NCBI RefSeq assembly: GCF_048771995.1
Contig: NC_133030.1
Location: forward strand, 38,276,501-38,340,500
Direction of reading: 5' to 3'
Source of the DNA: Taeniopygia guttata
Lineage: Eukaryota > Chordata > Aves > Passeriformes > Estrildidae
DNA: 64,000 nt
Part shown: in pieces, positions 21,965-34,110 of the stretch
How the letters are laid out: the number at the start of each line of letters is the position of its first letter
Position numbering within the stretch: the first letter of the stretch is position 1
Made by a program: the position numbers and the translations under genes
Notes under the pieces: generated by a model
Databases searched by the model: none
What the model was told of the DNA's origin: nothing
What the model saw: the letters and a program-made list of their open reading frames with translations, nothing else

Positions 21965-22055
21965 TCAGATCACAGATGGAAAAAGTGGAGCAGAAAATTG
22001 CTTTGCTCAAAGCCACACACTGGCAGTAATTGAACTAGAAGACAGCATTGGTTTA
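21965..22055 (-). repeat. MIR-like SINE remnant
   Basis: The stretch from ATCACAGATGGAAAAAGTGG to TTGCTCAAAGCCACACACTG and GGCAGTAATTGAACTAG follows the reversed MIR core (CAGATGAGGAAACTGAGG, TTGCCCAAGGTCACACAG, GTGGCAGAGC). A weaker match at 21735-21780 may belong to the same copy. It is very old and diverged. Confidence 0.4.
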
Positions 22056-23694
22056 AATAGAAAATGTGCAATACATTAGTAATATTTGGGCTATTCTAAC
22101 TGCAGCTTCTTTCTCCTGTCCACATACACCATTTACTTTTCAGCTGTAATTGTATAGGAACTTCTGGAAACATTATCGTTCGGGAATCTCAGGTGCAGAC
22201 AGAGAAATATTCCCAGTGCCCTGGGTTTCCACACTGTCCCACTGTGCTGTGTAATACATTAAACAGTGATAGTCATTGTTTTGTTCCACGTATGGTCTCA
22301 AGGATCAAGATACTGAAAACAAAAATAGATAGCCTTTATTAGATGAGAATTGATATGCAAAGAATTTAAGAAATTAAGTCAGTCACAACAGAGTTTGGTG
22401 GCAGACCTCAGGTAATGAATGCCAGTGCATTTGTGAAGACTCTCTGTGGCATACTGCTACCCCAGCTTCCAAAGAGAAACAGTGCGTTTGAAGGAGTCCA
22501 TATAGAAGACAGGAACAGAAACTAAAAGCAAAACGTAACGGAAGTTTAAAAGAGTCATCCCTCCTTGTCCAAACAAGCTGTTTTTATACCACAGGAGAAA
22601 CTGAGGTTCAGCAGATCGTACTTTTAAATCCAAGTAAATGTGAAAGTTTGTTCTCAAAGAGGAGTTGTTGCACTGCATCACAATGAAGAATTTTTGTGGA
22701 GCTTTTGTGGTACATGAGATCAGACATCACAGATGCATTAAAAGACCTGGTGAAAAGCACCACAAAGGCTGGCTGATATCCAGCAGCCCATCAAGTCGCT
22801 GCCATTTCACAGAAACTGTTATGTGCAAAATCTTCTTGCAGGCAAAAAGAAATCCATACCCTATGTTTAGAGTCACACCAAACTTATTTTAATTGCAACT
22901 GTAGCAGTTTAATAAAATAATTATCAGTCCAAATATAATTATTGCAAAAAACAAATGAAATAAAAATAAAGAAACTATATAGAAGGTCTCAATAGTAATA
23001 GTACAGTAAAAATTGTTATGCACAATTTAGTACCTACCCTTACCCTTCTTCCTGGTGTCATGCTTGACCCTTCACCTCCTTGTGGCTTCCAGCTTGTAGC
23101 ACAGTGAGCAGGGAGCACAGTGGATCATTAGCATCTAGAGTTCTGTGCCTGCAGGAGTATAATGTTGATGTTTATGATTTCTTTCTCTCCTTTTTTTTTT
23201 TTTGGAAATATCACTCACTTGGGGTTCTTTTTATACATTTGCTAATAAAGTTTTACTCCTTGCTTTTCTTTAGTGGCCTGTAACTATGTATTTTTCTTTT
23301 TGTTTATCTTAAGTTCATCCTTTTTTTATCTCATATACTCATTCTTTCTTCTTTTTATTTTTTTTTTTTTATCCCTAAGAATAGTTTTGCCCAGCTCCAG
23401 GTTTGTATTTCTTCAACTGACCATTGGCAAGTTGTTTATAGCCTTGGAGTGTCCAGTGCCAGCCTGTGCCCCATCTCTTACTCTCACATGCCTCTACTTG
23501 ACGCTGCAGTTGTTCTCTTCATTTCTCAAAATTCCTGCTGTTTTAATAGACCTATATTTATGTACCCTGTAACACTGTGTTAGAGTCTTAAATATATAAT
23601 TCTATACAGAAGAAATACAAATTATTAACCTCTATATAACAATTGTGGTTATGTGGTTACACAGAAAACAAATTAGCTATAGCCTCCTGTCCTT

Positions 23695-23695
<1 letters not shown>

Positions 23696-23732
<37 letters not shown>
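23696..23732 (+). repeat. poly(A) tract, 37 bp
   Basis: An uninterrupted run of 37 A. It could be the tail of a retroposed sequence on the plus strand, but nothing recognisable lies just upstream. Its purity implies youth or length instability. Confidence 0.9.
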
Positions 23733-23734
<2 letters not shown>

Positions 23735-26649
23735 GTTACAGCCAAATCAAATAAAACCAAAGCTCTGAGAAGCCTGGGGAAAGTTCCTGTGAATAAACCT
23801 CCATCCTGAGCTCTTGGAACACTTGGGACAAGGCCTGTGGACCATCACTAGCAGTAGCAATACAGTTGCAAGTATTACTGGGCTACATGCTGTTCATTAA
23901 CTTCCAAATCTGGATTACTATTTGTATGTTGAAAATTCATACGTTGCATACTCTATGTAGCAGCAGAGGTAAAAATTTCCAGAAAGGGCAGGGGAAGGAA
24001 GCAGGAATACTGCTGACTAGAAACGGGCTATTGCTCCTGAACTCATTAGTGAGTGTTTATGAGCCAGTTCATAGTCCACACATACTCAGCTTCAACACAC
24101 TGGGTGTGTACGCTGCAAACAAGGTCACAAAAACCTGATACTGCAAATTCCTGTGTGGCAGCTGAATCGGAGACATAATAGCATAAGGACAACTCCTCAC
24201 TTTTTAAGTTATTTCAAGAAGTGGGGAATATTAAGCATCTTCTAATAGATATTATCTAATTATAGAACAGGATAATTATCTGAGTTTTTGTCTAGTCATA
24301 TTACATAAACTATTTAAAGCAGAGTCAGGTCATCTGTTTAAAGCATATATTAATGGCTGAAGGGAATAAGCATTTAGCTTTGAAGAAGTCATTTTAATCA
24401 ATTTTTTTATCAGTATGGTCCAGCACGTTATTCAGAAATGGCTTCCTTCAGTAAATGGATTGTTAATCAATAGTAGATATAAATAAGGCATACAAAGGGC
24501 ACAGCATTCAACAAGCTGCCAATGCCTGGACAGATGATAAAAAAAATCAGTAGTCCAAGATGGATATACAAATAAATCAGAAACAGATTCAGATAATACA
24601 CAAATATCCACCTTGTTTACAAAAATTCAGATGTCTGTCTGGTCCTAAAACCACTGAAATGTCCATTAGTTTTCATGTGCTTTATATGACAGACTGCTAT
24701 GAGATGGAGTTTCATTTGAAGTCTATTTTTCACTAAACATTTTCAAGCTTATCCCTCTTCAAAATCTTAGAGTTCTTTAAATATAGAGAATTAATTGCCA
24801 GGCTGCCAAAGATCTTTCTGGAGACAGGAACTAAATTAAAAGCTGCAGACTTTGTATTATGCCTCAAAGAATCAATCCTTGAGATACACTAAATGCCCAC
24901 AATTCCTGTAAGGTCTGTGAAAAGTGGTATTACTCAGCACTTTTTAGGATTTGACCTCCAACAGAAAGAGGAATTACAATGTTTTTTCAAGCACACAGAT
25001 AATAATGAATTTCTATTAGTCATTTGCATCAGGACAATATTATTTAAATGTTGCTAGTAGGAACTTTGAACATGACTCATACTGTGTCTGTCATAACTGT
25101 TAATTATTAATGAATAAATATGTCATTTTGGTCATAATAGCTAATTCCAGGCCATTTGTGTAAATGGTTGTTTTCAACTGTGAGAATGTCAGTTGCCAGG
25201 TATTGAATATCTTTATTTATTTATTGAGCATATATTATGCTAACCTGAAAAAAAAATCTCATTACTCTCTTACCAAAACATTAAGTTTTGTATCTATTAA
25301 AAAATGTGATTCTTATGGCATAGTTTGAGCCTACAGATTATACATTTAATGTTTTGTACAAAATTAAATAATGACAGGGTATTTGTAACTACTGGCCTAC
25401 AATTCAGGATTGTGCAAGCTGCCATCCTCAGTAACTGTAAGGTTTTACATTTCTTCCAGAATAATTTCTATCCAAATGGAAATTCTGGATAATTGCTGCA
25501 AACCATATAAATGTCTGATTTCACTTTGAACCCTTCTGAACCATAGTGCTGCATTAAAAAGACAAACTTGATTCACAGGATGAACACATTCGTATCAGTT
25601 TTGAATTTGCCACATTTCAATATAGCTCTTCTGTTCTTACTGCCTTTCCAGACAGAATTTCCCATGATATCTTCTTGGCACCATCTGTTAATAATGTTTA
25701 TAACAGAACTGCATAGGGGTTCAGCTGGGAAGGGGGCCCCAAATGTACCAACACTGTCTATAAAAGGAAATCTAGTCTCTGCCCAGCAGCTTCGATGGAC
25801 AAAAAGCTGGAAGGAAGCAATAGGGGCAGAGGGAACAATGAGATGGCAGCGTACATTGTACCATCTTCATTTTTGTTTTCATTTGAATGTTTCTGTTCTT
25901 TTCCTGAGGCTCTGTTATGAAAGAATTGAGTAGACAGCAAGACCACAGTAACAAGGACAAAGACCAAGCTATAGCAGGCAGCCTATCAAAACACATCAGA
26001 GATTTCAGAATGCAAACTTCAAGCAAGCAATTCAGTGATACTGCTGGTTTCTAGATGTGCCTCACTTATTCTTCACTGCAAAGCCCATGATCAGTCCTGT
26101 ACTGCCTTAAGTCTCCCACTCTTACACACTCTGGTTGAGGGGGAAAGACTTTCTTATTTAGTACTTACTCTCTAACAGGGTAAAATTCAGTGAATTTGTT
26201 TTCAATATATTAGTTAGTTAGAAAGCATTGTCATTTTATAGATAGAAAACATAAAGGTAAAAATTGACATAAGTACATCTAAAGTATTCTTTCTTTAATC
26301 TATAAACCAGTTCTTCAAGCTATACATGTAATAATTATTTCATTATTTTTTTAGTAAAAAATGATTGCATTATCCTGTTTTTGTTGATAAACATTTTGAA
26401 TTATTGGATCAATATTAACAAATATTTTGACCACACTTCAGATGTATATGAGCAAAAAAACCCTACTCATTATTGCAAGGCAGTCTTAGGTATCCTTCTA
26501 TTCAATGGGATTGGCAAAACCAGTACAGATGAGTGAAAGCCTTTTTTAAACCATCTCCCAAGGTAATCAAGTACTTTAATGCTTAGGAAGAAAAAAAACC
26601 AAAAAACCCACAACAAACAAAAGACACCAGTACTGTACTTGGGATACAA

Positions 26650-26655
26650 TTTATT
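26650..26655 (-). terminator. DTD2: DTD2 poly(A) signal AATAAA, 3 nt after the stop codon
   Basis: On the minus strand the TGA stop is followed by three A and then AATAAA. A GU/U-rich element (GGTGTCTTTTGTTTGTTGTG) follows about 25-40 nt further on, the expected downstream element for cleavage. If used, the 3' UTR would be only about 20-35 nt. An ATTAAA near 26575 is an alternative. Confidence 0.55.
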
Positions 26656-26658
26656 TTT

Positions 26659-26984
26659 TCAAAATTCGATCATGTGAGTGTAAGGTCCATTTGTATCCAG
26701 TTTTAACACCTGCCTGTTTCCATATGTGCCATGCTTGACAAGAACACCGGCTTCCATGCATTTGGCATTGGCAGCCAGTTCTTTTTCACACAAAGTCACA
26801 AACTGAGAATAAAGTTCCAACCCTTTTTCTTTTTCAATGTTTGCATGGTACTGCATCTTTCTTCCCTTTGGTTTACCACCTAGGGTAGCTTGTGGTATGA
26901 TGAGTATGTCACCTGGTAAATCAAGAACAGATACGAACTCGCCGTTTTCATTTTCACTTAATTTAACATTCAACAGCGTATCAA
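26659..26984 (-). CDS. DTD2: DTD2 exon 3 (residues 60-167 and stop)
   Basis: 326 bp after the acceptor TTATTTGCAG. Its first two bases complete a Val codon; it then reads [40 protein letters not shown] and onward to [15 protein letters not shown] and TGA. It holds both catalytic-pocket motifs of the ATD group. Confidence 0.97.
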
Positions 26985-29900
26985 CTGCAAATAAAAATAA
27001 AATAAGAGTTAGTATTACTGAAGTGAATTAAACAGGAAATCATAAACAAGATCCAACAAATATTTTGACAAATGGCTGAGTAAAAGAAACTGTTTATTAA
27101 TGATCTGAAACATGGACAATCAATAAATACTTCACCAACTAATATGTCTGAGTATTGTAAGGAATGTGAAGGATACTAATATTATATGTCTAAAGTTCTA
27201 TTTTTGGGGGGAAGTGATTGGCTACCTAAAATCCTAAAGTTGATTCTAGCTGGACACCCCCAAAAGAACCCGGGATGCAATTAGTGAGCCTTCCTTAATT
27301 GCTTGATACTTAAATAGGTAGCTTTTGCACAACACTCCACATTGTAGGATACACCATCCTTAGTGCACTTTGGAGAGCGCTCTGCCCTGACTCTCTTTTC
27401 ATTCTGGTTGCAGCAGTTTGCAGCAGGACCCAGCAATGATGTGAGCTGAAGGCACAGCTCCATGATTTGGTCTCAAGTAGAGCAAGCATCCTTCAGTGCT
27501 CCACTTTGAGACATGCAGCTACCAGTTTGTCACTTGAGACAGGAGGGTGGCAGGAAGGTCAGATGCAATTTGGCTTATAAGCCAGAGCATATAAACTTGC
27601 AAATAAAATCAATGTATTTACTAATTTTAGATTTTCTGATGTTTCTATAACAAATCAAATCATTACCCCAACTCTGTAAAAGCTGGGAGGATACTAGTCA
27701 TGCCTCCAAACCCTAAACATAAATGCTTAATGTTGTTAAAAGCAAAAACAGCTGAGTTGTGATTCAGGAACCAAACCCACACACTTAAACAGATTCAAAA
27801 TATATTCAGGAAACAATATTCTCTAAAACAGGCACTCAAGGAGGATGGTCCTTGATGAATCTCCTGACAGGAAACAGAACTTGCTTTTTCTGGCCTGTTT
27901 TAGCTGCCCCACAGCTGAAAATGTAATTATTCTCAAGCAACAGTCTCATGGAACTCTCCCTAGCACAAAATACATTTTAGTATCATAAATATTTAGCATC
28001 ACAAAAGGACTGTGCCCTCCAAGACCAAGAGAGAACCCCCCCAGGAGCTGCTCTCAGCATTTTTAATAGCACTGGTACTTGTGCACTGCTGGTCCCAGAC
28101 AGTAGCCTGAAATAAACCGAAATAGTGGAATATTGTTACACAATCTTTAGTCAAATCACTAGTATCATCCAGCCACAGAACTGGAGCACTTTTATCTGGA
28201 ATATGCAGCATCACAGAATTTCCCAAGGAACCAGTGCTACTGACGGAGGAAAGGAGGGAGAAGAAATTACATAAAAGTAAAAAATTCCCCCCCAAAAAAA
28301 CTAGAACAAAAAAATCAAGTCGAAACAGCACTGGGTAAAGACTGAAATTGCTACTATTTGACCTTATCTGCAGCGTCTTCTCTGCTTCAATGGAAATGTT
28401 AAAGTGCATGTGGAGAAGAAGACAAGAATTACAGACAGCTGTTATTGCTTCTGAACCAGAAATCTGCACATGCTAACAGTCTAAGTAAGCACCACCGGAG
28501 TGAGGCGGGAAAGACCCTGTTTCATTATCCACACAACTCCCTCTACTGGCTATAATTTTAAATATCCGGCACACACAGTGAGATCAGTGGTAAAATACTT
28601 ATCAAATCAAGCCATGAAGTACTTGAAATTCAGTTCTGTCCTGGATGGAAGTTATTGCCCAACACATTAAATGTGTTAAACAGCAGGTGCAACATTTTCT
28701 TCGACAGAATGTTATTGGGGAATTTGTTTTCTAGGTTGGTCATGAACAGACAGACAAAGAGACATGGAAAACTGTCAAAAGAAACAAGACAGACCAAACT
28801 GTTCTTTCAGCCAGGTAACTGAATTAGAATAATGCCATCTCAGGGCTTATCCAAATGGTTGCTACCTTCTCTGCCTCAACTGCTTTTCTCCCTTTTCAAA
28901 CAATACAATAATGCATATGGATTATATCATACCAATTTTTGGGACAAGATCCTCATCAGCACCTTTGAAGAAGCATATGTAGATAATAAGCCCTCTCTGG
29001 ATCTACAAAAGATTACAGAAAACTATGTCAACGTTTCTCATTATCTATGGTGCATGCCTATTATTAAAACAGTATCAAAAACAACAGAACAACATAACAA
29101 AGACTAGTTTTAATTATTTAGTATAGCTTCAGACACTGAGTTTACACAACACACTGTGGAAGATAAGATATATACTGATTATCTGCAAAATGCTTTTACA
29201 TACAATTAAGATATTTATTAGCTCCATATGAAGCCAAATTTAGCTGGAATGTAGAGTGTACAGTATTAACATAGACAAGGTAGCAAGGTGAATAAGTATA
29301 CTTAAATCCAGCATAAGAAATAATTTAAGCTTTTTTCCTATCAAACATACAGCTAAAATAATTTTCAGTATGAACTATGATATTATTTCCAATTATAAAA
29401 CATGAAAAACACCACAGTACTTGGCAATGAACTAAATTTTATTTTGATGTTGAAAGTAATCTAGTACAATATGATTCTGAAAAAAAACCATTTAAATATG
29501 AAGACCAAGACCTGTGAAGTTGTTCAGAATATTATAAAGTTGTTCAAAAGAATATATACAAGTTTGGGCAAAATCTAACTGGCAAAATGGAACCTTTCAG
29601 CTGATTAGTATAAAGGATATGCCACCTATTTTGCATCCAGAGCAACTATGTGTAAAAACTATGTATTTGAGGGAAGAATTAGACCTCTACTGAGGAGAAA
29701 GCACAAGAAAACTATTATGTAGCTTTTCTGCTCACTTGGTTAGTCTGTAAGGAATGCATGTGCAACAACCCATGCTTTATTAAGCCAAACTGATAGGCTC
29801 TGCAGCCAGCAGCAACTATGCCTCATGCACAAGTATACCTGCATGGCTTAACTCCTCTGGGAAAAAACTCAAAACATCCACGGACAGACCGTATATAAAG

Positions 29901-32900
29901 AAACCTCCCTGATGCTTTGTCAAGAATAAGTACCCTTTAAATTTTGTTGGAGGAAACATAAACATTAACTTGTGAAACACCACCAAAGAGATGTTAAACA
30001 GATTGGGACATGAGGGAGTTACTAATATTAATGCTATCAAAGCAAAAGGATAGAAAATGTGAGTAGTTTACAAAAAATACTTTAAAAAAATTCCTCTATT
30101 TGTTTTTCCCCCAAGTGATAAAGGTTTTTGGTGAAAAAATTTTAGCTATACACATGAGATTTGTCCTTTCATTTTTGCAGAGATTAAACAAAATGCTCAA
30201 GGCAATGACTGAGAAAAGCTATGCCTTCTCAACTATTTTTCTCATGACTAATTTCTGAAAAAAGCGAATGTTCTTTGTAGCCAAAATGTCACATGCTGAA
30301 AACTTAAAAAAAACTTTAAATGGCTCCTTTCAAAACTCTTTTTTTGTACAGTCGCACAGCAGTAACAATATTCTGCAAGCAGCTCATTTTAAAGACACAA
30401 AAATTAAGTAAAGTGACCCCTGCAAGTCCTAAGGCCAGACAGATAAAGATTAATTAAAGTAAATAATGATTTTTCCAACCCCTGCCCTTATATGATATTT
30501 ATTTTTGAATAAACTATTTATCACAAGATGAGACATACATATTGAAGAAAATTAGAGGGACAGAAGGTTAAATGAGAACAATTCAGAAGCAAGTTGAAGC
30601 TGTTAGAGGATGCTTGTTTTTTACTGCATGTTTATAGTCTTCTAGTACACTTTACAACCATGATAAAGTTAAAAGCTATGCAGCTACTTGTAAGCTGAAA
30701 CTTATGGTTTCAAGTATGACTGAAAACCGTGGTTCAACTTGTACAGCCATGTTTCAACCCCTTATTAAGTCTTACTTTATTCTTTAGCTTTCTTAATTGA
30801 ATAGAAGATGTAAAACTGAATGCAATTACAAGACCCAACCTCTTAATAGCATGTGTCAGTCTGGCCTTATATCAGGGTTTCAGATGTCCTAAGACTTGGG
30901 CTCATTGTCAATGTAACATGTAAACTTTCTGAACCAAAGCAAAACCATTGCCATTGCTGCAGCTCCTCTGTAACCTATCAAAGCCTACTTGACTGCTACT
31001 CAGACCTATATTTAATGCACAAAAATTCGAGCAAAATAACACTAATAAGAAGATCATAAATTCAACATGCTGGTGTGCAAACAGCCACTGCAAGGAACCT
31101 ACACAGTGACCAGCCAGGAAAGCTGTGCTCTATGTGGATCTACTGTGAGCAGTAAAATGCCTACATAAATAAACCAGCAAAGCAAGATACTGTGTAACAC
31201 TGGCATTTATTATACAGTGTCATAAGTAATCATCAGATCAGGCAACCTGCTGAACCAGATCATGACGGGCTGAGGTACCCAGTCCCAGTGCCATATAGAC
31301 AGCCTTAGCAATGCTGCCTCCAAATGCTGCTTTTTAGCAGGAAAAAACAAATAACTGACCCCTTCCTCACCCTCCTTACTAAATATATTAATTTGTATTT
31401 TTCAAGATTTCATTAGCAAAATCAAAATATATTTTTCAAAATACTATCTCTACCTTTTACTACTTTTTCCTCCAAGAAAATGCAATGGATAATAAAAACA
31501 GAAATACTTTGTAATTCTTAGAAAGTCAGTTTGTGAAACTACCTTACATAAATTATTCTGTGACATTTCAAATTCAGATTTTCTACCTTCTGGGAAGATT
31601 TCTTCATATTTCTTACATGCAGTGCAGCAGAGAGAGATGACATCATCTGCCACAGGTCACAGAACAAGTCTGTGCCTAGAATTCTGCACTTCTTTTTGCC
31701 ATAGTAACCAGAAAACAAGTCAAGTGAAATAAGATAGGGAAAAGACAGTTTTCCTTGCATGAAGTGTAGGCACTTATACTTTTTAGCTGAATATTCATTT
31801 TCTTTCTTTTTTCCCACAGTTAGGAAAGATACTAAACCTTACCTTATTTCACTCCTACCTTTACAAGGAATTCCTTTGCTTTATTCCTATTTTGCGGCAT
31901 ACCTAAGCCTTTTATGGAGGGTATATAACCAAAATTCTCCATAAACAAGAGATCCTGTGTGAAGTAACCCTCAACAGGTCAAAAAAACTCAATCATGAAA
32001 GCAGAAATTAATGTATAAAGTATATTCCTAACTTTTCTGGAGATAAAGAATGTCTGCTCTGAAGTTCCTGAAGTACCTACACGGGTCTTTTACTGCTCAG
32101 AAGCTATTCAAAGCCACCTACATAATTATAGTATGCTAGAAATGTCTCAAGGTGAGGTCCCACTATTAACTGGTCATAAAACATCAGGAACACACAGGTT
32201 GATGTAAATAATAGTTGATGATGTCTGTACTTTTTAATTTTTGCGTTTTTGCACTGACATGCAAAAATAGGGAGTAAAATTACCCTACCAGAAAATGTTA
32301 GCAGCAAAATTTCCTTCCAACAACCTCTAAAGTAATCACACTAGAGAAAAAATGAACTTCCAATTGCCTTTCTTTCTGCATGGTGACTAGTTCTTGTTAA
32401 AACTGACCTTTCTTAAAAAGCCCCAGGTACCCATGACAAATATTAGTAAGGTTCATGTCTGAAAAGTATCTGCTGAAGATGACCCAGATCTCCTTCAGAT
32501 TCCTTTAGTGATGTCTATTACTTTCCAAGTGATTTTGCAAATTAGAGAGATAAACTACATAACCTCCTTGCAGCAATTATTCATATCTCTCAACCACAAG
32601 ATATACCTTTAAAGATAGTTTAAAAGAAAGACAGCAAAATTACATTTCTGCTTTTCAAGATCTACAATTACATCTGTGATTAGCAAACTAGAAATAGATT
32701 ATTTCTACTATAGTTAATTTACACTGGGCTAAGCGAATTTTATTGTAATTAACCTTACACTGAGAGGCTAATGCAGTATTCACAGATGCACTACATCTGT
32801 GAAACACAGTATCTGTGAGATGACACCTATTTCCTCCCAGTAAAACATTCTGTCTTCCCAAACCATACTGCAGAAACTAGTTCTGCTGGATCTACCTGTC

Positions 32901-34014
32901 CCTTCTGAACAAGAATAGAATGTTTTAAGGCTAATGTGAAAGGCAAAGCGTGAACTCTCTTCAGATGTGTTGAATGAATGCATAAACCCTTTAACAATGC
33001 TAGAACTTTTACTTTTTAAAATTTATGCAAGTGACTGCATTGAACTCCTTCCTTTGTAATAGTCTTTAAAAAGGACAAAAGACAAAATGAAAAAATCCCA
33101 TGGGCTAAATAGTTGCCAATAGCAGAAATGAGTTCTTCTAGTGTAGGTAACTTACAAGCAATGACAACCACAGCAAGTCAGCACTCCCTGGGCTGCATGC
33201 GCAGCACATCGACCAAAGAGCGCAGACCTACCCATCTCCTCCAGCAGAAGACTGTGGGAGAAAAAGGGGGAAAATACAATGCTTCCCTTAACATGTGTCA
33301 TGGTCGACGTACTAAATTTCAGTTTTAGTTAGTGTCCTGGAAAAAAAGTCCCCAGACAACATCAGAACTGCTGCTGCCACAGAGTCCCATTGCCCTACCT
33401 GGCCTTTCTTATCCAACTTAACACTACCACACAACAAACAAAGCCGACAGCCGAGCCCACCAGCCAAGGCTGTAGTGTTTCTGTGAAAGTGTATTTAAGA
33501 AAAGAAGGAACAACACAGCAGGAAAGGAAGTGTGTGCCCGTGGAGCAGTCATGCTCCCGAAGAGACTTCTGCCTGCGGAGGACTCTGTGGACCACAGGAA
33601 GAAAGAGCAGCAGAGAGAAATCGCTGTGCGCCTCCTGCTGCTCGTCCCTCTGCCGAAGGGGCTGACCGCAACCTTTGCTGATAACCAGGGGGCGAGGAGA
33701 GTGCTCTGGAAGGGAGACGAGGCGAGGCTGGAAACCCGCCCGAAGCGCAGCCCAGCCCGCAAAAGGAGCAGACGCTGCTCCCCTCAGAAGCCCAAACGCG
33801 CACCCTCCCTCCCCGGCGCACGCGCGGAGGGGACGGAGCGCTTTCTCCGCTCCGCGGGGAGAAGCGGCGACAGCGGCGGCGGCCCGCGGCCCGCGGCCCA
33901 CGTTACCTCCACCCACTGGGCCTCGGAGCCCCGCTCGGGCGGCCGCACCTGCAGGCGAGCGGAGACGCTCTGCTGCAGCAGGGCCCGGGCCCGCGCCGGC
34001 CGCGCCGCCGCCAT
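26659..34014 (-). CDS. DTD2: DTD2, D-aminoacyl-tRNA deacylase 2 / animalia-specific tRNA deacylase (three exons, complete)
   Basis: DTD2 (ATD, formerly C14orf126) is a DTD-fold enzyme. It hydrolyses wrongly charged aminoacyl-tRNA, notably L-Ala on tRNA-Thr, and is reported to clear aldehyde-modified D-aminoacyl-tRNAs; it acts in the cytosol. Coding exons on the minus strand are 33907-34014, 28933-29002 and 26659-26984: 504 bp, 167 aa plus stop, against 168 in human. Residues 1-36 include [20 protein letters not shown]; residues 37-59 include [20 protein letters not shown]. The C-terminal exon carries PQATL at 90-94, which replaces the SQFTL of DTD1, and TNGPYTH at 157-163, the Gly-Pro motif of ATD. 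All joins have GT/AG sites and agree in phase. The start lies in a CpG island with a CCGCCATGG context. No defect is visible. Confidence 0.97.
26985..28932 (-). other. DTD2 intron 2
   Basis: 1.95 kb, AT-rich. A 156-residue minus-strand frame at 27999-28469 has no family signature and no splice support. No repeat family was recognised. Confidence 0.75.
28933..29002 (-). CDS. DTD2: DTD2 exon 2 (residues 37-59)
   Basis: A 70-bp exon, acceptor TTTTGTAG, donor GTATGA, phase 0 to 1. It reads [20 protein letters not shown] then PKI. Human has VQRGLVIYVCFFKGADKELL. The exon is short and is easily missed by frame-length searches. Confidence 0.95.
29003..33906 (-). other. DTD2 intron 1
   Basis: 4.9 kb, AT-rich except for the last 400 bp next to the CpG island. 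No exon or known repeat was recognised. Confidence 0.75.
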
Positions 34015-34110
34015 GGCGGGCCCGCAGCGCCGAGGGCGGGGCCGGGGCTCGCCCTTTCCGGCACCGGCCCCGGCCGGGCCCGCGGGTCACGGGCGGCGTG
34101 ATGCGGGGAC
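33520..34110. promoter_or_regulatory. CpG island, DTD2 promoter
   Basis: CpG-dense sequence surrounding DTD2 exon 1. It includes an NRF1-like site, GGCGCACGCGCG at 33815-33826, which matches 11 of 12 positions of the palindromic NRF1 consensus. ATGGCGGC at the start codon resembles a YY1 core. Overlapping long frames on both strands are composition effects. Confidence 0.75.
33907..34014 (-). CDS. DTD2: DTD2 exon 1 coding part (residues 1-36)
   Basis: 108 bp from an ATG in strong Kozak context to GTGGAG, then the donor GTAACG. It encodes [20 protein letters not shown] and then [16 protein letters not shown], matching the recalled human ARALLQQCLHARLQIRP and AQWVEV. The N-terminal Ala/Arg stretch differs from human. 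Confidence 0.93.

Larger units (their letters stand above)
18261..26649. other. spacer between the HEATR5A promoter and the DTD2 3' end
   Basis: 8.4 kb with no recognisable gene. It holds a CR1 fragment, a MIR-like SINE remnant and a 37-bp A tract. Reading frames reach 121 residues (25568-25933, plus) but show no family signature or splice structure. T-rich frames near 23.2-23.6 kb are hydrophobic only because of base composition. Confidence 0.7.

Noticed and set aside
23273-23572. 99-codon hydrophobic frame
   Set aside because: Phe/Leu/Ser richness follows from T-rich DNA; no membrane-protein family signature.
25568-25933. 121-codon plus frame
   Set aside because: No homology recalled, mixed low-complexity composition, no promoter or splice context.
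27999-28469. 156-codon minus-strand frame in DTD2 intron 2
   Set aside because: No recognisable domain, lies in an intron between confirmed exons, no splice or start support.
29816-30040. Minus frame considered as a GPR33 or DTD2 piece
   Set aside because: FKG in the frame recalled DTD2, but the true exon 2 was found at 28933-29002; no GPR33 motif is present.
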